64,000 nucleotides of DNA from CAVTGO01 sp963734275 (GTDB lineage: Bacteria; Actinomycetota; UBA4738; HRBIN12), in the NCBI GenBank assembly GCA_963734275.1, contig CAVTGO010000010.1:186001-250000 (forward strand). Direction: 5' to 3'. Positions within the stretch are counted from its first letter, which is position 1; every line of letters starts with the position of its first letter. This document shows, one piece after another, positions 35,585 through 44,520 of the stretch. Made by a program: the position numbers and the translations under genes. Under the pieces are notes generated by a model. That model was not told the origin of the DNA. It searched no databases and worked only from the letters and a program-made list of their open reading frames with translations.

Positions 35585-35776
35585 ATGGCAGCCGTCTGCG
35601 ACATCTGCGGGAAGAAGCCGTTCTTCGGCATGCAGGTCTCCCACTCACACCGCCGCTCCCCCAAGCGGTGGGACCCGAACATCCAGCGCGTGCGCGCCGT
35701 TGTGAACGGGTCAACGAAGCGCGTGAACGCCTGCACCGGCTGCATCAAGGCCGGCAAGGTCCAGCGGGCCGTCTAG
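35585..35776 (+). CDS. rpmB: 50S ribosomal protein L28 (zinc-binding form)
   Basis: A 63-residue L28 that retains both cysteine pairs, CDIC and CTGC, so it is the zinc-containing C+ form. Typical family stretch SHSHRRSPKRWDPNIQRV. TAGCCT at 35570-35575 nine bases before the ATG could be its -10. The last four bases overlap the convergent aldo/keto reductase gene. Close to recG, as in many Actinobacteria. Confidence 0.95.
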   Translation: MAAVCDICGKKPFFGMQVSHSHRRSPKRWDPNIQRVRAVVNGSTKRVNACTGCIKAGKVQRAV

Positions 35777-36732
35777 TCCCCCGCACCGCCCAGCGCCCGC
35801 TCGATCTCCTCCAGCACCGCCGCATCCAGGTCGAGCTCGGCCGCCGCCGCGTTCTCCTCCACCTGCGCCGGCGAGGTGGCTCCGACGATGGCCGTGGTCA
35901 CCTCGGGGCGGCGCAGTATCCATGCGAGCGCGAGGCGGGACGTGGGGACGCCGAGGCCCTCCGCGAACTCCCTCAGTCGCCGGACGACGGCCATGTGCTG
36001 GGGCGTGAAGAAGCGCTGGCGCAGGAGCCGTCCCTGCTCCCCCGCCGCGCGGGATCCCTCCGGGACGTTGTCGAGGCTCCGGTACTTGCCGGTCAGCATC
36101 CCCTGCGCGAGGGGCGAGAACGCCAGCACGCCGAGCCCGAGCCGTGCGCATGCCGGCAGGACATCGCCCTCGGCCTCGCGCTGCAGCATGTTGTACCGGG
36201 GTTGGTCCGTGGCCGGCGGGACGAGCCCGCCGTCCTCGCACACATCGACCGCTGCCTCCATCTGCCCGGCCGTCCACTCCGAGACGCCCCACTGCCGGAT
36301 CTTCCCCTCGCCGATCAACGCGTCGAAGGCGCGGCACGTTTCCTCGAGCGGCGTCTCGTGGTCGTAGCGGTGGCATTGATACAGGTCGATCCGCTCAATC
36401 CCGAGACGCCGCAGGCTCGCATCGCACTGCGTGCGGAGAGCGGCCGCGGACAGGCCCCGGTCCTGCGGGCCGGGCCCCATCTCCCCGTAGACCTTCGTCG
36501 CGACGAGGACGCGGTCCCTTGGGAGCTCGGCGATCGCGCGGCCGAGCATCTCCTCGCCGCGACCGGCCGCGTACACGTTCGCGGTGTCGAACAGGTTCAC
36601 GCCCAGCTGGTACGCACGGTGGATGCACGCACGCGATGCGGCCTCGTCGACACCGTCGCCGAACGTGAGCCACGAACCGAGCGAGATCACCGAGACGTTC
36701 CAGCCGGCGCGCCCGAGCCTGCGGTACCTCAC
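35773..36732 (-). CDS. Aldo/keto reductase
   Basis: A 319-residue NADP(H)-dependent oxidoreductase of the AKR superfamily, with the TIM-barrel tetrad visible: Asp and Tyr in NLFDTANVYAAGRGEEMLG, Lys in VLVATKVYG and His in LYQCHRYDHETP. The closest general match is the Kv-beta/YghZ-like group, which reduces aldehydes and ketones; substrate cannot be told. It overlaps the thiD stop by four bases (GTGA), so it is transcribed with thiL and thiD. Whether it has any link to thiamine metabolism is unknown. Confidence 0.88.
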   Translation of the reverse strand: MRYRRLGRAGWNVSVISLGSWLTFGDGVDEAASRACIHRAYQLGVNLFDTANVYAAGRGEEMLGRAIAELPRDRVLVATKVYGEMGPGPQDRGLSAAALRTQCDASLRRLGIERIDLYQCHRYDHETPLEETCRAFDALIGEGKIRQWGVSEWTAGQMEAAVDVCEDGGLVPPATDQPRYNMLQREAEGDVLPACARLGLGVLAFSPLAQGMLTGKYRSLDNVPEGSRAAGEQGRLLRQRFFTPQHMAVVRRLREFAEGLGVPTSRLALAWILRRPEVTTAIVGATSPAQVEENAAAAELDLDAAVLEEIERALGGAGD

Positions 36733-37541
36733 CGCGGCGGGATCCCCCAGAGCTGGTCGACGGGTCCGATCCCGGAGCCGAGCGGCAGCGCATGCCGGAT
36801 CGCCTCGGTGACGAATGCCTTGCCGAGACGGACGGCCTCGAGGAGCTCCTCACCTCGCGCCAGGTGCACAGCGATCGCGGCCGAGAGCGTGCAGCCGGTG
36901 CCGTGGGTATCCCGTGTATCGATCCGCTTGGCCTCGAGCCACGTCATCGCGTCGCCGTCGAAGTAGAGGTCGTCGGCGCCCGGCGCGCCGGACAGATGAC
37001 CACCCTTGACGAGGACGGCCCGGGGCCCCATCGCCACGATCGCGGCCGCCGCATCCTCCATCAGGTCGCGCGAGTCCACGTCGAACCCCGCCAGGCCCGA
37101 GGCCTCCGCGAGGTTCGGCGTCACGAGGGTGGCCAGCGGCAGGATCTGCTCGCGGAGGGCGCCGACCGCGTCCTCGGCCAGGAGCGCGTGACCGTGCTTG
37201 GAGACGAAAACCGGGTCGACCACCAGGTTGGGGATACGGGTCTCGCGTGCCGCGCCGGCGACGGCTCGCACGATGTCAGCCGACGCCAGCATGCCCGACT
37301 TCGCGGCGTCGACGCCGATGTCCTGGACGACGGCGCGGATCTGGGAGGCCACGATATCCGGCGAGACCGGCTCGAAGCCCGACACGCCGATCGTGTTCTG
37401 CACCGTCACCGCCGTGATCGCGGTCATGCCGAACGCGCCGAGCGCGCTGAACGTCTTCAGGTCGGCCTGGATCCCGGCGCCGCCACCCGAGTCCGAGCCT
37501 GCGATCGTGAGCACTCGGGGACGGGCAGCCTCACGCGCCAT
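36729..37541 (-). CDS. thiD: Hydroxymethylpyrimidine / phosphomethylpyrimidine kinase
   Basis: A 270-residue ribokinase-fold enzyme that makes HMP-pyrophosphate for thiamine synthesis. Substrate-site stretch LTIAGSDSGGGAGIQADLKT and anion-hole/catalytic motif DTHGTGCTLSAAIAVHL are intact. ATG at 37541 overlaps the thiL end by 11 bases; 17 more codons upstream are open but not family-like. Works with ThiL, which phosphorylates the end product thiamine phosphate. No TPP riboswitch was recognised upstream. Confidence 0.94.
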   Translation of the reverse strand: MAREAARPRVLTIAGSDSGGGAGIQADLKTFSALGAFGMTAITAVTVQNTIGVSGFEPVSPDIVASQIRAVVQDIGVDAAKSGMLASADIVRAVAGAARETRIPNLVVDPVFVSKHGHALLAEDAVGALREQILPLATLVTPNLAEASGLAGFDVDSRDLMEDAAAAIVAMGPRAVLVKGGHLSGAPGADDLYFDGDAMTWLEAKRIDTRDTHGTGCTLSAAIAVHLARGEELLEAVRLGKAFVTEAIRHALPLGSGIGPVDQLWGIPPR

Positions 37542-38538
37542 CGAAGTGATCCCACCCGCGAGCCTCGAGCGGCGCCTCGATCCCGTCGGCACCCACGGAC
37601 ACCACGTCCGGCGCCGCCGTCATCGAGCCGACCACGGTGAGCCGGACGCCGAATCGCTCCGAGAGCTCTGCCCGGGCGCCGTCCACGTCCGCGGCGCCCA
37701 GTGTCGCGAGCAGTTCGTAGTCCTCGCCGCCCGAGAGCGCCAGGTGAAGCGGCTCAACCCCGAGCACCTCGGCGCCGGCCACGAGGTCCTCGGAGACGGG
37801 GATGGACGAGGTGGCGACGCGGGCGCCGACCCCGCTGGCGGCGCACATCCGCGAGAGATCCTTCGCGAGACCGTCCGACAGATCCATCATCGCGGTCGCC
37901 CCCGCCTGCGCGAGCCTCTGCGCCTCCCCGACACGGGCGACCGGGCGCGCGAGCGCCCGCGCCAGCTCGCGGCCCCAGGGCTCGGAGAGCGCGGCCGCCG
38001 TGCGCGGGGCGGGGAGCCGCGACAGCGCCAGGCCGCCGGCCGCCGCGCCGAGCGAACCGGTCACGACGATCTCGTCCCCGGGCCGCGCGCCCGAGCGCGT
38101 GACGGCGCGACCCGGCGAGACCTCCCCCACGACGGCTACCGAGATCGTCACCGCCCCACCCCGGCTGGTGTCGCCGCCGACGAGCGCGAGGGCGTACTCG
38201 ACGCAGGCGTCGTGCATACCGCCGTAGAGCTCCATCACCCAGGCCGCCTCCGCGTCCGCGGGCAGGGCAAGCGCGACCAGCGCGAAGCGCGGGCTCGCGG
38301 CCATCGCGGCCAGATCGGAGACGTTGACGGCAACCGCCTTCGCGCCCAGGTCGTGCGCCGAGATCGAGTCGCGGCCGAAGTGCACGCCCTCGACGAGGAG
38401 ATCCGTCGCCAGCACGAGCTCGCCTGCACCGGACGCCACGACCGCGGCATCGTCGCCGATGCCCACACGGATACCCGGGTCGTCGGCGACCACGACCCGC
38501 GCGATCGCGGCGATCAGCTCGTCTTCCGAGAGCTCCAT
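37531..38538 (-). CDS. thiL: Thiamine-monophosphate kinase
   Basis: A 335-residue kinase that converts thiamine phosphate into thiamine diphosphate, the active cofactor. N-terminal ATP-site signature IRVGIGDDAAVV, catalytic aspartates in VAVNVSDLAAMAASPRF and MDLSDGLAKDLSRM. Member of the PurM/ThiL superfamily; length normal. ATG at 38538 is preceded by GGAG. The 136-base gap to the divergent pckA holds the promoters of both. Confidence 0.94.
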   Translation of the reverse strand: MELSEDELIAAIARVVVADDPGIRVGIGDDAAVVASGAGELVLATDLLVEGVHFGRDSISAHDLGAKAVAVNVSDLAAMAASPRFALVALALPADAEAAWVMELYGGMHDACVEYALALVGGDTSRGGAVTISVAVVGEVSPGRAVTRSGARPGDEIVVTGSLGAAAGGLALSRLPAPRTAAALSEPWGRELARALARPVARVGEAQRLAQAGATAMMDLSDGLAKDLSRMCAASGVGARVATSSIPVSEDLVAGAEVLGVEPLHLALSGGEDYELLATLGAADVDGARAELSERFGVRLTVVGSMTAAPDVVSVGADGIEAPLEARGWDHFDGA

Positions 38539-38605
38539 ACGCTCCGTCGGGGCTGTCCGCCCCTTCTCCCCGGCTCGTCCGACGGGATCGGGGCCGCCCG
38601 TTCGC

Positions 38606-38611
38606 TAGAAT
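38606..38611 (+). promoter_or_regulatory. Candidate -10 element for pckA
   Basis: TAGAAT, 63 bases upstream of the pckA start, in the pckA-thiL divergent gap. It fits the TAGNNT pattern seen elsewhere in the window. No good -35 was found. Confidence 0.35.
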
Positions 38612-38674
38612 CTACCGGCTCCGAACACCCGACACGCCGAACCGTGCACCCGACCGCATCCGAAGGAGTTCCCG

Positions 38675-40186
38675 TTGCAGGTGGAAGCGCGAACGATCCA
38701 CGACAACCCCACGCCGGAGCAGCTGCGCCGCCTCACCGAGGAGATGCCCCAGGCGCGCCTCACCGAGTTCGGCAACGTGAACGTCCAGACGAGGGTCGTC
38801 TCCAGGAGCTCCGGGAGCACGTACGTCGTGGCCGACGCCTCGAGCGGGAAAACCATGACCCGCGAGGAGTTCGACCGGATCGCGGCGATGCAGGATGCGT
38901 ACCTCCGAGACCAGGAGGTCGTCGTCATCGACGGGTTCATCGGCAACGACCCCGACTTCCGCACGAGGGCGCGCCTCACGATCGAGACGGCCAACGCGAA
39001 CATCGCCGGCATGCAGCAGAAGCTGTACTTCCCTCGCGAAGAGCGAGACGAGCCCGAGGTTCATGTGATCTACACGCCGAACCTCGCGGCGCCGGGGTAC
39101 CCGGACGACCGGGTGATCGCCGTAGATCTGCGGAACGGCGTCACCCGCGTCCTCAACTCGGACTATTTCGGCGAGTCGAAGAAGGGCGGCCTCCGCATGT
39201 GGAACGACATCGTCTTCGCGCGCGGGGGCCTGGCGCTGCACGCCGGTCTGAAGGTGATCCCCACGGCGGCGGGCGAGAAGGTCTTCATGATCATCGGCCT
39301 GTCGGGGACCGGCAAGACCACGACGACGTTCACCACGCAGAACGACTCGCTCCCGGTGCAGGACGACTTCGTGGCGCTGATGCCCGGCGGCAAGGCGTAC
39401 GGCACCGAGAACGGATGCTTCGCGAAGACCTTCAGCTTGGACCCCGACTTCGAGCCCAACATCTACAACGCCGTCATCAAGCCCAACGCCTATCTCGAGA
39501 ACGTGTTTCAGGACGAGAGCGGCAGGGTGAACTTCTTCGAGGCGAGCTATACGCAGAACGGTCGCGCCGTGTTCGGGATGGACGATCTCGCGCGGTTCCG
39601 CGACGCCACCGAGGTGGGGGCCGTGGACTACCTGCTGATCCTGAACCGCAACGAGAACATCATCCCGGCGGTCGCCAAGCTGAACCAGGAGCAAGCGGCG
39701 GCCTACTTCATGCTCGGCGAGACGACGGGGACCTCGGCCGGGGGCGCCTCGGAGGCGGGCAGGTTCCTGCGCGTTCCCGGCACGAACCCCTTCTTCCCCC
39801 TCCCCCACGGCCTCCAGGGCAACCGGATCTTGGACCTGCTCGCCACCCACCCCATCGAGACCTACCTGTTGAACACCGGGCGCGCCGGCGGCAAGGACGG
39901 GGACGAGCGCTCGAAGAAGGTCAAGATCCCGCACACCTCGGCCTGCGTGAAGGGGATCGCCGAACAGACGATCTCGTGGACCGAGGACGAGGACTTCGGC
40001 TACCTGGTGGGCGAGTCGGTCCCCGAGTTCGACGACGTCGAGCTCCTCCAGCCCCGGCGGCTCTACGAGCGCGAGGGACGGATGCATGAGTACCGGGACG
40101 CGGTCGAGCGGCTGAAGGCCGAGCGCGTGGCACGGCTCGAGGAGTTCCCCGAGCTCACGCCCGAGATCGTGAAGGCCGCTGGCTAG
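38675..40186 (+). CDS. pckA: Phosphoenolpyruvate carboxykinase (ATP type)
   Basis: A 503-residue PEP carboxykinase, converting oxaloacetate and ATP to PEP and CO2 at the head of gluconeogenesis. The P-loop IIGLSGTGKTTT (about 207-217) and the preceding kinase-specific stretch LNSDYFGESKKGGLRMWND, equivalent to DYAGEMKKG of E. coli PckA, point to the ATP type. The later part (around LGETTGTSAGGASEAGRF) departs from the standard GYTAKLAGTE region, so this is a divergent subgroup. Start chosen as TTG 38675 because AAGGAG lies six bases before it; the alternative GTG at 38681 would be 12 bases from the site. Confidence 0.9.
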   Translation: MQVEARTIHDNPTPEQLRRLTEEMPQARLTEFGNVNVQTRVVSRSSGSTYVVADASSGKTMTREEFDRIAAMQDAYLRDQEVVVIDGFIGNDPDFRTRARLTIETANANIAGMQQKLYFPREERDEPEVHVIYTPNLAAPGYPDDRVIAVDLRNGVTRVLNSDYFGESKKGGLRMWNDIVFARGGLALHAGLKVIPTAAGEKVFMIIGLSGTGKTTTTFTTQNDSLPVQDDFVALMPGGKAYGTENGCFAKTFSLDPDFEPNIYNAVIKPNAYLENVFQDESGRVNFFEASYTQNGRAVFGMDDLARFRDATEVGAVDYLLILNRNENIIPAVAKLNQEQAAAYFMLGETTGTSAGGASEAGRFLRVPGTNPFFPLPHGLQGNRILDLLATHPIETYLLNTGRAGGKDGDERSKKVKIPHTSACVKGIAEQTISWTEDEDFGYLVGESVPEFDDVELLQPRRLYEREGRMHEYRDAVERLKAERVARLEEFPELTPEIVKAAG

Positions 40187-40530
40187 TCGCGACCCGGACC
40201 GCTCCGAGCCGCCCCCTCGGCGTCGCCCCGTCTTCCGAGGAACCACGCGGCTCCGAGCTGCACGACGCCGAGGCCTCCCAGCAGGAGCAGGTACCAGCGG
40301 TACTCCTCGAGGGCGTCGAGTGCGGCGCGCCCCTGCTCGGGCAGCGTCGCGTAGATGAAGAACAGGCCCGCGAACGCGAACCAGAGGCCGACGCGACCGG
40401 TGAGGAACAGGGCGTAGAGCACGTGGTCGGTAACGTCCACCCCGTCGAACGGCCGGCGGACCCACGCCCACAGCGACCGCATGCCGCCGAGTGCGAACGC
40501 GACCGCCAGGACCAGCTCGACGATCCTCAC
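40183..40530 (-). CDS. Small membrane protein, unknown function
   Basis: A 115-residue protein with three hydrophobic segments (IVELVLAVAFALGGM, VLYALFLTGRVGLWFAFAGL, and YLLLLGGLGVVQLGAAWFLG). GTG at 40530 overlaps the stop of the phosphoribosyltransferase gene (GTGA). Third gene of the kinase-phosphoribosyltransferase group. I do not recognise the family. Its last codon overlaps pckA convergently. Confidence 0.65.
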   Translation of the reverse strand: MRIVELVLAVAFALGGMRSLWAWVRRPFDGVDVTDHVLYALFLTGRVGLWFAFAGLFFIYATLPEQGRAALDALEEYRWYLLLLGGLGVVQLGAAWFLGRRGDAEGAARSGPGRD

Positions 40531-41162
40531 GACGGGCCGGCGCGGGCGAGCGCCTCGACCACCTCGGCGTCCGTGGTCTGGTCGAACCGCCGGTACCACT
40601 CGCCGACCGCGATGAACGGCTCCGGGGTGGCGAGCGCCACGATGCGGTCGGCCTCGGGCGCGAGGCGCGCGACGGCCTGCGGCGGCGCGACGGGCACAGC
40701 GAGCACCACCTCGCGGGCCTCGGCGGCGCGCGCCCACCGGAGCGCGGCGACCGCTGTCCCGCCGGTGGCGATGCCGTCGTCCACGAGGATCGCCGTCCGC
40801 CCTCGCACGTCCACCGCCGGCCGCTCGCCGCGGTACGCGCGGAGCCGCCGCTCGATCTCCCGCTCCTGCGCCGCGATCTCGGCTTCCAGGTACGCGTCGG
40901 GTACCCGGAGCGTCTCGATCGCCCGGGCATCGAGGACGCGGACGCCGGGGGCCACCGCGCCGATCCCGAGCTCGGGATTCCGCGGCGCGCCGATCTTGCG
41001 GGTGACGACGACGTCGAGCAGCGCGCCGAGCGCCCGCGCGACGACCTCGCCCACCACCACCCCGCCGCGCGGGATGCCGAGCACCACGGAGGATGTCCCC
41101 GCATACTCGACGAGCGCCTTCGCGAGCTCCTCGCCCGCCTGGACGCGGTCGGTGAAGATCAT
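40527..41162 (-). CDS. Phosphoribosyltransferase-domain protein
   Basis: A 211-residue type-I phosphoribosyltransferase-like protein. The PRPP-binding motif is AILVDDGIATGGTAV and an upstream GIPRGGVVVGEVVA loop is typical of the stand-alone PRTases often found near stress genes in Actinobacteria. A purine or pyrimidine substrate cannot be assigned. The gene starts ten bases after the kinase stop and is followed by a small membrane protein. ATG 41162 is chosen; GTG 41165 is also possible. Confidence 0.83.
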   Translation of the reverse strand: MIFTDRVQAGEELAKALVEYAGTSSVVLGIPRGGVVVGEVVARALGALLDVVVTRKIGAPRNPELGIGAVAPGVRVLDARAIETLRVPDAYLEAEIAAQEREIERRLRAYRGERPAVDVRGRTAILVDDGIATGGTAVAALRWARAAEAREVVLAVPVAPPQAVARLAPEADRIVALATPEPFIAVGEWYRRFDQTTDAEVVEALARAGPS

Positions 41163-41171
41163 CACCTTCGA

Positions 41172-43048
41172 TTATCCGCCTGCGTCCGCCCGCCTCGCGA
41201 CGAACGACCAGACCTCGCCGGTTGCCGGATCCACCGCGACGCTTAGGGCGGCGCCGGCAACGGGGAACGTCGTGAGGTCGCGGGTCAGGGGATCGATCCG
41301 GGTGACCGACCCCGCGTCGCCATCCGCGAGCCAGACCGATCCGGCCCCGAACATCATGTCTCTCTCGTCGTCTCCCACCCTGATCGTGTCCTTCACGGAC
41401 AGCGCCTCGGGATCGAGGACCGTGACGGTCCCGATCTCTTCGTCCAGCACCCAGACCGAGCCCCCGCCCGCGACCACGTCGTCCAGGCTGCCGGGGAGCC
41501 GGATGGACCCCTCGGCTCCCCCGTCGCCGGATCGAACGACGTGAGCTCTCCGGTCAGCTCGTTGATCGCCCAGACGGCGTCCTCGCCGACCGCGAGGGCG
41601 GTAGTGCCGGCGAGCGGGATCTCGCGGGTGACGCGGCTCGTAGCGGGGTCGATCCGGTAGAGCGCCTGGTCGTCGCCGACCCAGACCGCCCCCTCGCCGA
41701 TCGCGATGCTTCCCCCGGTGGCGATGCCCTGCTGGGTTCGCAGGCGGATCGGTCGCAAGACCTCATCCGTGGCCGGGTTGATCCGCTCGACGCCGGTGGC
41801 GGCGGCGACCCAGATCGTTCGGAATCCCACTAGGGGGAGGACGGAGAACGACTGCAGGACGATGGTGCTCTCGATCGTCCCCCTGTTCGGGTCGACGTGC
41901 ACGAGGTTGGGCGGGACCCCCACCCAGACACCTCCCTCGCCCACCGCGAGGCCCTCGGTGCGGATGCTGGTCAGATCGAGGTTCGGGAGCCCGCCGAAAG
42001 TTGCGAGGACCTCGCCGGTCTCCGGATCGAGGCGGACGAGGGCCGCCGACGTGTCGGCGGATGGGGCGGTGGGGCCGGGCTCGGCTCCGTCCCGGCCGTT
42101 GTGGGTCAGGGCGTATCCCACTGCCGACGCGATCACGGCGAGCGCGACGATCGCCGCCGCCACGGCGAACCGGCGACGCGGCCCGCGCGGCGGGAGCACG
42201 TCGCGTTCGTCGCTCGTCGCGCCGACCGCGCGTCGGGTCGCGCGCGCGAGCTCGCCCGCCGTGGCGAAGCGGTCATCGGGCCGCTTCGCCATCGCCCGGA
42301 CGATCACCGGTTGCAGATCGCGACGCGACGACTCCTCGCCGGACGAGAGCGATGGCGGGGACTCCTCCAGATGGGCGTACAAGGTCGCCACGGGCGTGTC
42401 GCGCTCGAACGGCGGACGGCCGGCCAGGCACTCGAAGAGCACGCAGCCGAGCGAGTAGACGTCGGCGCGACCGTCGACCGCGTCGCCGCGGATCTGTTCG
42501 GGGGCGCAGTAGTCGACCGAGCCCATGAACTGGCCGGTCTGGGTGATGCCGGTCGAGACCTCGTTGCGCTTGATCAGACCGAAGTCGGTGAGGTACGCGT
42601 TGCCGTGGGTGTCGATGAGGATGTTCCCGGGCTTCACGTCGCGGTGCACGAGACCGCGGGCGTGCGCGGCATCGAGGGCCGCCCCGATCTGGGAGATCAC
42701 CTCGGCCGCCCTTCGAGCCGGCAGCGCCCCTCCTGTGTCGAGGAGATCGCGCAGGTCCGTGCCCTCGACGTACCGCATCGCGATGTAGAGGATCCCGTCG
42801 GCTTCGCCGGCCGCGTAGATCGGGACGATGTTGGGGTGCTCGGTCGAGGCCGCCGCCTCGGACTCCCGAGCGAAGCGCTCTCGGAAGCGTGGGTCCTCCG
42901 ACAGCTCGGGGGACAGCAGCTTCAGCGCGACCCGCCGCCGCGGCGAGGACTGCTCGGCGAGGAACACCACGCCCATGCCGCCCCGGCCGAGCTCCTCGCC
43001 CAACCGGAAGCCGGCGATCTCGCGTCCGGGAGTCCCTTCCTCCGCCAT
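41172..43048 (-). CDS. PknB-type Ser/Thr kinase with extracellular beta-propeller-like sensor, one apparent frameshift
   Basis: Eukaryotic-type kinase of about 625 residues after correcting one indel. Kinase domain residues 12-275: glycine loop GRGGMG (21-26), Lys43, HRDVKPGN (from 135), DFG (155-157). One transmembrane helix follows (VAAAIVALAVIASAVGYAL), then an outside region of seven or so repeats like VWVGDDQALYRIDPATSRV, typical of NHL/YVTN propellers. The frame breaks near 41518 in a run of five G; the second frame continues with further propeller repeats (SVWLADGDAGSVTRIDP) up to 41172. A single missing G restores the frame. ATG at 43048. Divergent from the AsnC-type gene. Confidence 0.87.
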
Positions 43049-43098
43049 CGCGCCGTTGTACACCGCGGCCGCCGCAGACGCACGCTCCGACCTGCGGT

Positions 43099-43128
43099 TT
43101 GTCGCGGCGGGGACGGCGCGCATAGCAT
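43099..43128 (+). promoter_or_regulatory. Candidate promoter for AsnC ligand-binding-domain gene
   Basis: TTGTCG (43099-43104) and TAGCAT (43123-43128) with an 18-base spacer, 28 bases before the GTG start. This is the best -35/-10 pair seen in the window. Confidence 0.45.
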
Positions 43129-43155
43129 GAGCGCCCCATCACGAGGAGGTCACGC

Positions 43156-43389
43156 GTGGTCCAGGCTTACATCCTGATCCAGACCGAGGTCGGCAAGGCC
43201 GCCCAGGTCGCCAAGTCGGTCCGCGAGATCGAGGGCGTCGCCGAGGCGGAGGACGTCACCGGCCCCTACGACGTGATCGTGCGCGCCGAAGCCAAGAACG
43301 TCGACGAGCTCGGCAAGCTGGTCGTCGCCAGCATCCAGGGCGTCGAGGGCATCACGCGCACCCTGACCTGCCCCGTCGTCCACCTCTGA
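43156..43389 (+). CDS. Lrp/AsnC ligand-binding (RAM) domain protein
   Basis: A 77-residue protein consisting of only the alpha-beta ligand-binding domain of the Lrp/AsnC family (VQAYILIQTEVGKAAQVAKS, TGPYDVIVRAEAKNVDELGK). The DNA-binding part is absent, not truncated: GAGGAGG stands six bases before the GTG. Stand-alone domains of this kind form oligomers that bind amino acids; their role in Actinobacteria is little known. Transcribed divergently from the PknB-type kinase. Confidence 0.9.
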   Translation: MVQAYILIQTEVGKAAQVAKSVREIEGVAEAEDVTGPYDVIVRAEAKNVDELGKLVVASIQGVEGITRTLTCPVVHL

Positions 43390-43413
43390 TCCGAACGATC
43401 GGCGCGGCGTCGA

Positions 43414-44520
43414 TCAGGCGCCCGTGCCCTTCTTCCGCTCGCTCTCGTGCCGTTCGATCGCCAGCTCGATGAGCCGGTCGACGAGCTCGGGGTAGGAGAC
43501 GCCCGAGGCCTCCCAGAGCTTCGGGTACATCGAGATGCTCGTGAAGCCGGGGATCGTGTTTACCTCGTTCAGGAGCACCCGTCCCTCGCCGGTCAGGAAG
43601 AAGTCGACGCGCGCCATGCCGGCCCCGTCGATCGCACGGAACGCGGCGACGGCGAGCCGTTGCAGCTCCTCGAGCACGCTGGGTTCGAGCTCGGCGGGCA
43701 CGATCAGCTCGGCGCCGTGCTCGTCGAGGTACTTCGCCTCGTAGTCGTAGAACGCATGGCCGCGGGGCACGATCTCGCCGGCCACGGACCCGACCGGGTC
43801 GTCGTTGCCGAGCACGGCGACCTCCAGCTCGCGCGCGCCCTCCGCCGAGCGCTCGAGGACGGCCTTGCGTCCGTACCGGAACGCCTCCTCCATCGCGGCG
43901 CGGAGCGCGTCGGCTCGGGCGACCTTCGAGATCCCAACAGAGGAACCGAGCGCGGCCGGCTTGGCGAACAGCGGATAGCCGAGATGACCCGCGCGGGCCT
44001 CGACCGCCTCGGGATCTTCCTCCCACTCGCGTTCGTGGACGACCTCGTGGGCGACGACGGGGATCCCCGCCGCGGTGAACAGCACCTTCTGCACGGCCTT
44101 GTCCATCCCGAGCGCCGAGCCGAGCACGCCCGCGCCCACGTACGGCACGCCGGCCATCTCGAGGAAGCCCTGGATCGAACCGTCCTCGCCGTGGGGGCCG
44201 TGCATCACGGGGAACACGACGTCGATCGTCGTCCGGGAGCCGTCGGCCGCCACGAGCGCCTGGGCGCCCGGCTCTTGGTCCAGCGCCACGTCGTCTCCGG
44301 CGTCGCGCCCCACGCCCGGCAGCCCCCTCGCGCTCGTCCCCTCGGCCAGCGCGGGAGGTCCGCCCGGCATCAGCTGCCAGCGTCCCTCCTTCGTCACGCC
44401 GATCGGCACAACCTCGTACCGCTCGGGATCGAGGGCCTCGAGGACCGAGCGCGCGGAGATCACGCTGACCTCGTGCTCGGCCGAGCGGCCGCCGAACAGC
44501 ACGACGACCCGGCGCCTCAC
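43414..44520 (-). CDS. ddl: D-alanine-D-alanine ligase
   Basis: A 368-residue ATP-grasp enzyme that joins two D-Ala for peptidoglycan. N-terminal VVVLFGGRSAEHEVSVISAR, catalytic FPVMHGPHGEDGSIQG, ATP-binding GYPLFAKPAALGSSVGISKV and metal-binding EVNTIPGFTSISMYPKLWE are all intact. GTG at 44520 overlaps the stop of the upstream PLP-enzyme gene by four bases. Grouping with plsC gives an envelope-building unit. Confidence 0.95.
   Translation of the reverse strand: MRRRVVVLFGGRSAEHEVSVISARSVLEALDPERYEVVPIGVTKEGRWQLMPGGPPALAEGTSARGLPGVGRDAGDDVALDQEPGAQALVAADGSRTTIDVVFPVMHGPHGEDGSIQGFLEMAGVPYVGAGVLGSALGMDKAVQKVLFTAAGIPVVAHEVVHEREWEEDPEAVEARAGHLGYPLFAKPAALGSSVGISKVARADALRAAMEEAFRYGRKAVLERSAEGARELEVAVLGNDDPVGSVAGEIVPRGHAFYDYEAKYLDEHGAELIVPAELEPSVLEELQRLAVAAFRAIDGAGMARVDFFLTGEGRVLLNEVNTIPGFTSISMYPKLWEASGVSYPELVDRLIELAIERHESERKKGTGA

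Noticed and set aside
38539..38674. TPP riboswitch upstream of thiL
   Set aside because: The 136-base gap lacks a recognisable CUGAGA...THI-box pattern in the thiL direction.
37198..40089. A plus-strand open frame of 963 codons over thiL and pckA
   Set aside because: It is a high-GC shadow frame: arginine- and proline-rich, no family motifs, and it covers two genes with clear motifs in other frames.
38612..41104. A minus-strand open frame of 830 codons opposite pckA
   Set aside because: Antisense shadow of pckA and the phosphoribosyltransferase gene; composition is not protein-like.
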